Below are positions 12,282 to 14,475 of a stretch of 14,475 nucleotides of DNA, piece after piece (the stretch's first letter is position 1; the number at the start of each line of letters is the position of its first letter). The DNA comes from Hylemonella sp. UBA6679. Its GTDB lineage: Bacteria; Pseudomonadota; Gammaproteobacteria; Burkholderiales; Burkholderiaceae_C. The position numbers and the translations under genes are program-made. The notes beneath the pieces are model-generated. The model saw only the letters and a list, made by a program, of their open reading frames with translations, made no database searches and was not told the origin of the DNA. The stretch covers positions 1 to 14,475 of the forward strand of contig DKJZ01000057.1 of the NCBI GenBank assembly GCA_002454975.1. The letters run 5' to 3'.

Positions 12282-14475
12282 TCACTTCAACCACTGACGG
12301 GCGTTCACCCACAGCTGCTGCCATGGGCTGGGCGCGTTTTTGTCCAAGGAGGTCCAGCTCATTTGGATGTTGCGGAACACCCGCTCAGGGTGCGGCATCA
12401 TGGCGGTGAAGCGACCATCTGCGGTGGTCACCGCGGTCAAACCACCGGCACTGCCGTTGGGGTTGAAGGGGTAAGCCTCGGTGGCCTGACCCTGGTTGTC
12501 GACAAAGCGCATGGCGGCAATGGCCTGGGCGGCATTGCCACGTTGGCTGAAGTTGGCATAGCCCTCACCGTGCGCCACCGCGATGGGCAAACGCGCACCG
12601 GCCAAGCCCTGGAAGAAGATGGAGGGTGATGCCAACACCTCGACCATCGACAAGCGCGCTTCAAAGCGCTCGCTCTGGTTGGTGGTGAAACGTGGCCAGT
12701 CTTGCGCGCCAGGAATGATGTCGGCCAACTCGGCAAACATCTGGCAGCCGTTGCACACGCCCAAACCAAAGGTGTCGGTGCGAGCAAAGAAGGCTTTGAA
12801 CTGCTCGGACAAACGGTCGTTGAAGGTGATGGAGCGCGCCCAGCCGATGCCTGCACCCAAGGTGTCGCCGTAGCTGAAGCCGCCACAGGCCACCACGCCT
12901 TGCACATCTTGCAAGTTGAGGCGACCGCTTTGCAGGTCGGTCATGTGCACGTCCAGCGGCTCAAAGCCGGCTTGCGCAAAGGCGTAAGCCATCTCCACAT
13001 GCGAATTCACACCCTGCTCTCGCAGCACCGCCACCTTGGGCCGGTTTTTCAAAACTGCTGCGCTTTGGATAGCAGCAGGCAAAGCATCCACGAGGGCTTG
13101 GGCCGTGTTTGGCAGTTGAACGTGCATGCCCGGGTCGGTGGCCAAGCCAGCGGCCGCGTGCTCAGCATCGGCACACGCAGGGTTGTCGCGCAGTTGGCAA
13201 ATCTTCCAGCTCACGCTGTCCCACACCTGGTGCAGGTCGGCCAACTTCGCGCTGAAAATTTCTTTGGCATCGCGCCACACCTGCACTGCGCCCACACCCG
13301 CTTGCACCGCGCTGTTGGCCGGGCGGGTTTTGCCCACCACATGGCTGTGCTTGCTCAAGCCGTGGGCGCGCAGCACCTCAATGACGGCCGAGCGGTCTTC
13401 GGTGCGCACTTGCAGCACCACACCCAGCTCTTCGTTGAACAGGGCTTTGAGCGTGAGTTCATCACGGCGCGCACTGACCTGAGAGGCCCAGTTTTTGCTG
13501 TCGCCATGGTCAGCCCGGCTGTCAGAAATACCGTCACCCTCGGTCACCAACAAGTCCACATTCAGGGCCACGCCCACATGGCCAGCAAACGCCATCTCGG
13601 CCACAGCGGCCAACAAGCCGCCGTCGCTGCGGTCGTGGTAGGCCAAGATCTTGCCTTGCGCACGCAAGGTGTTGACTGCATTGACCAGGTTGATGAGGTC
13701 TTGCGCGTTGTCCAAATCGGGCACGGTGTCGCCCGATTGGTCCAGGGTTTGCGCCAAGATGCTGCCGCCCATGCGCATTTGCCCTTTGCCCAGGTCCACC
13801 AAGATCAAGCTGGTGTCGTCGGTGGCATTGAGCTGCGGGGTGAGCGTGCCGCGCACATCAGCGATCGAGGCAAAACCCGTCACGATCAAGCTCACTGGCG
13901 AAGTGACTTTTTTCGCCTGGCCCTCGTCGCTCCAGGTGGTGCGCATGGACAGTGAATCTTTGCCCACTGGGATGCTGATGTCCAGCGCCGGGCAAAGCTC
14001 CATGCCCACCGCTTTGACGGTGGCGTACAGCGCGGCGTCTTCGCCGGCTTCTCCGCAAGCGGCCATCCAGTTGGCCGACAACTTCACACGGGGCAACTCG
14101 ATGGGGGCAGCTAGCAAATTGGTGATGGCTTCGGCCACCGCCATGCGACCAGAAGCTGGGGCGTCCAGTGCGGCCAAAGGTGTGCGCTCGCCCATGGCCA
14201 TGGCCTCGCCGGCAAAGCCAGCGTAGTCCGCCAAGGTCACCGCGCAATCGGCCACCGGCACTTGCCAGGGGCCCACCATTTGGTCGCGGTGCGTCAAGCC
14301 ACCCACCGCGCGGTCGCCAATGGTGATGAGGAAGCGCTTGGAGGCCACCGTGGGGTGGCTCAGCACATCGATCACGGCTTTTTGCAGCTCAACACCCGTG
14401 AGGTCGAGTGGCTTGAACTTGCGCGGGATGGTCTGCACATCGCGGTGCATTTTTGGCGGCTTGCCCAGCAGCACG
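12282..14475 (-). CDS. purL: Phosphoribosylformylglycinamidine synthase, single-chain PurL (N-terminal part outside window)
   Basis: Fourth step of purine synthesis: formylglycinamide ribotide, ATP and glutamine give formylglycinamidine ribotide. About 730 C-terminal residues of a roughly 1300-residue large-type PurL are present; the reading frame runs off the right edge, so no start is visible. First come AIR-synthase-like domains (KLSANWMAACGE, IPVGKDSLSMRTTW, AYHDRSDGGLLAAVAEMAFAG). Then a linker leads to the class I glutamine amidotransferase domain starting PKVAVLREQGVNSHVEMAYA. Its triad is visible: the cysteine of GVCNGCQMF (codon 12753-12755), and the His and Glu of MMPHPERV (12390-12392 and 12384-12386). 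The amidotransferase fused at the C-terminus marks the proteobacterial long form, as opposed to split PurS/PurQ/PurL. No defect seen. Confidence 0.97.
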   Translation of the reverse strand, partial: VLLGKPPKMHRDVQTIPRKFKPLDLTGVELQKAVIDVLSHPTVASKRFLITIGDRAVGGLTHRDQMVGPWQVPVADCAVTLADYAGFAGEAMAMGERTPLAALDAPASGRMAVAEAITNLLAAPIELPRVKLSANWMAACGEAGEDAALYATVKAVGMELCPALDISIPVGKDSLSMRTTWSDEGQAKKVTSPVSLIVTGFASIADVRGTLTPQLNATDDTSLILVDLGKGQMRMGGSILAQTLDQSGDTVPDLDNAQDLINLVNAVNTLRAQGKILAYHDRSDGGLLAAVAEMAFAGHVGVALNVDLLVTEGDGISDSRADHGDSKNWASQVSARRDELTLKALFNEELGVVLQVRTEDRSAVIEVLRAHGLSKHSHVVGKTRPANSAVQAGVGAVQVWRDAKEIFSAKLADLHQVWDSVSWKICQLRDNPACADAEHAAAGLATDPGMHVQLPNTAQALVDALPAAIQSAAVLKNRPKVAVLREQGVNSHVEMAYAFAQAGFEPLDVHMTDLQSGRLNLQDVQGVVACGGFSYGDTLGAGIGWARSITFNDRLSEQFKAFFARTDTFGLGVCNGCQMFAELADIIPGAQDWPRFTTNQSERFEARLSMVEVLASPSIFFQGLAGARLPIAVAHGEGYANFSQRGNAAQAIAAMRFVDNQGQATEAYPFNPNGSAGGLTAVTTADGRFTAMMPHPERVFRNIQMSWTSLDKNAPSPWQQLWVNARQWLK

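Noticed and set aside
12702..13955. Plus-strand open frame of 417 codons
   Set aside because: Antisense shadow of purL in G+C-rich DNA. The minus-strand frame carries the complete amidotransferase triad and domain motifs.
1..14475. CRISPR array, tRNA or rRNA genes, insertion sequences
   Set aside because: No regularly spaced repeats, no cloverleaf-like segment with tRNA consensus boxes, and no transposase-like frame were seen on either strand.

Overview
The protein content points to a betaproteobacterium of the Burkholderiales, most likely a Comamonadaceae member (Limnohabitans/Rhodoferax/Polaromonas-like). The evidence is a single-chain PurL, a SelO-MsrB-YciB-BolA-PpiC gene string, a DmdB-type acyl-CoA ligase beside a Liv-type solute-binding protein, and G+C-rich coding sequence in most genes. 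This is inferred from family recognition by eye; no search was run.

Layout. (1) 1-2628, minus strand: a periplasmic solute-binding protein cut by the left edge, preceded in the same direction by an AMP-forming acyl-CoA ligase, probably an uptake-and-activation unit for an organic acid. (2) About 2640-4480: an accessory patch with a gene-poor, AT-rich stretch followed by two tandem type II toxin-antitoxin modules on the minus strand, RHH/PIN and YlcI-YnfO-like/ParE. (3) 4508-8030, plus strand: a tightly packed string selO, msrB, yciB, bolA-family gene and a secreted PpiC-type parvulin. (4) 8046-9272, minus: a solitary class II Fic protein convergent with the parvulin. (5) 9440-11419, plus: a U32 protein of the RlhA (YdcP) type, divergent from fic. 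(6) 11443-14475, minus: purL (5' part outside the window) followed 11 bases later by an orphan MhpD-like hydratase.

How the genes may work together. Most of the window is conserved housekeeping sequence. SelO, MsrB and BolA all touch thiol, methionine or iron-sulfur/glutaredoxin biology, so the plus-strand string reads as a redox-maintenance operon with two envelope genes (yciB, ppiC) attached. The most distinctive non-coding signal is a 9-base box, TGTAATACA. It forms a perfect inverted repeat in front of the RHH/PIN module, where it overlaps a plausible -10 element. It recurs as a direct repeat (one copy exact, one with a single mismatch, 11 bases apart) in front of the second module. That suggests shared or crossed regulation of two neighbouring but unrelated toxin-antitoxin pairs. 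The second box lies in the 84-base divergent gap before selO. I saw no RNA genes, CRISPR array, insertion sequence or integrase.
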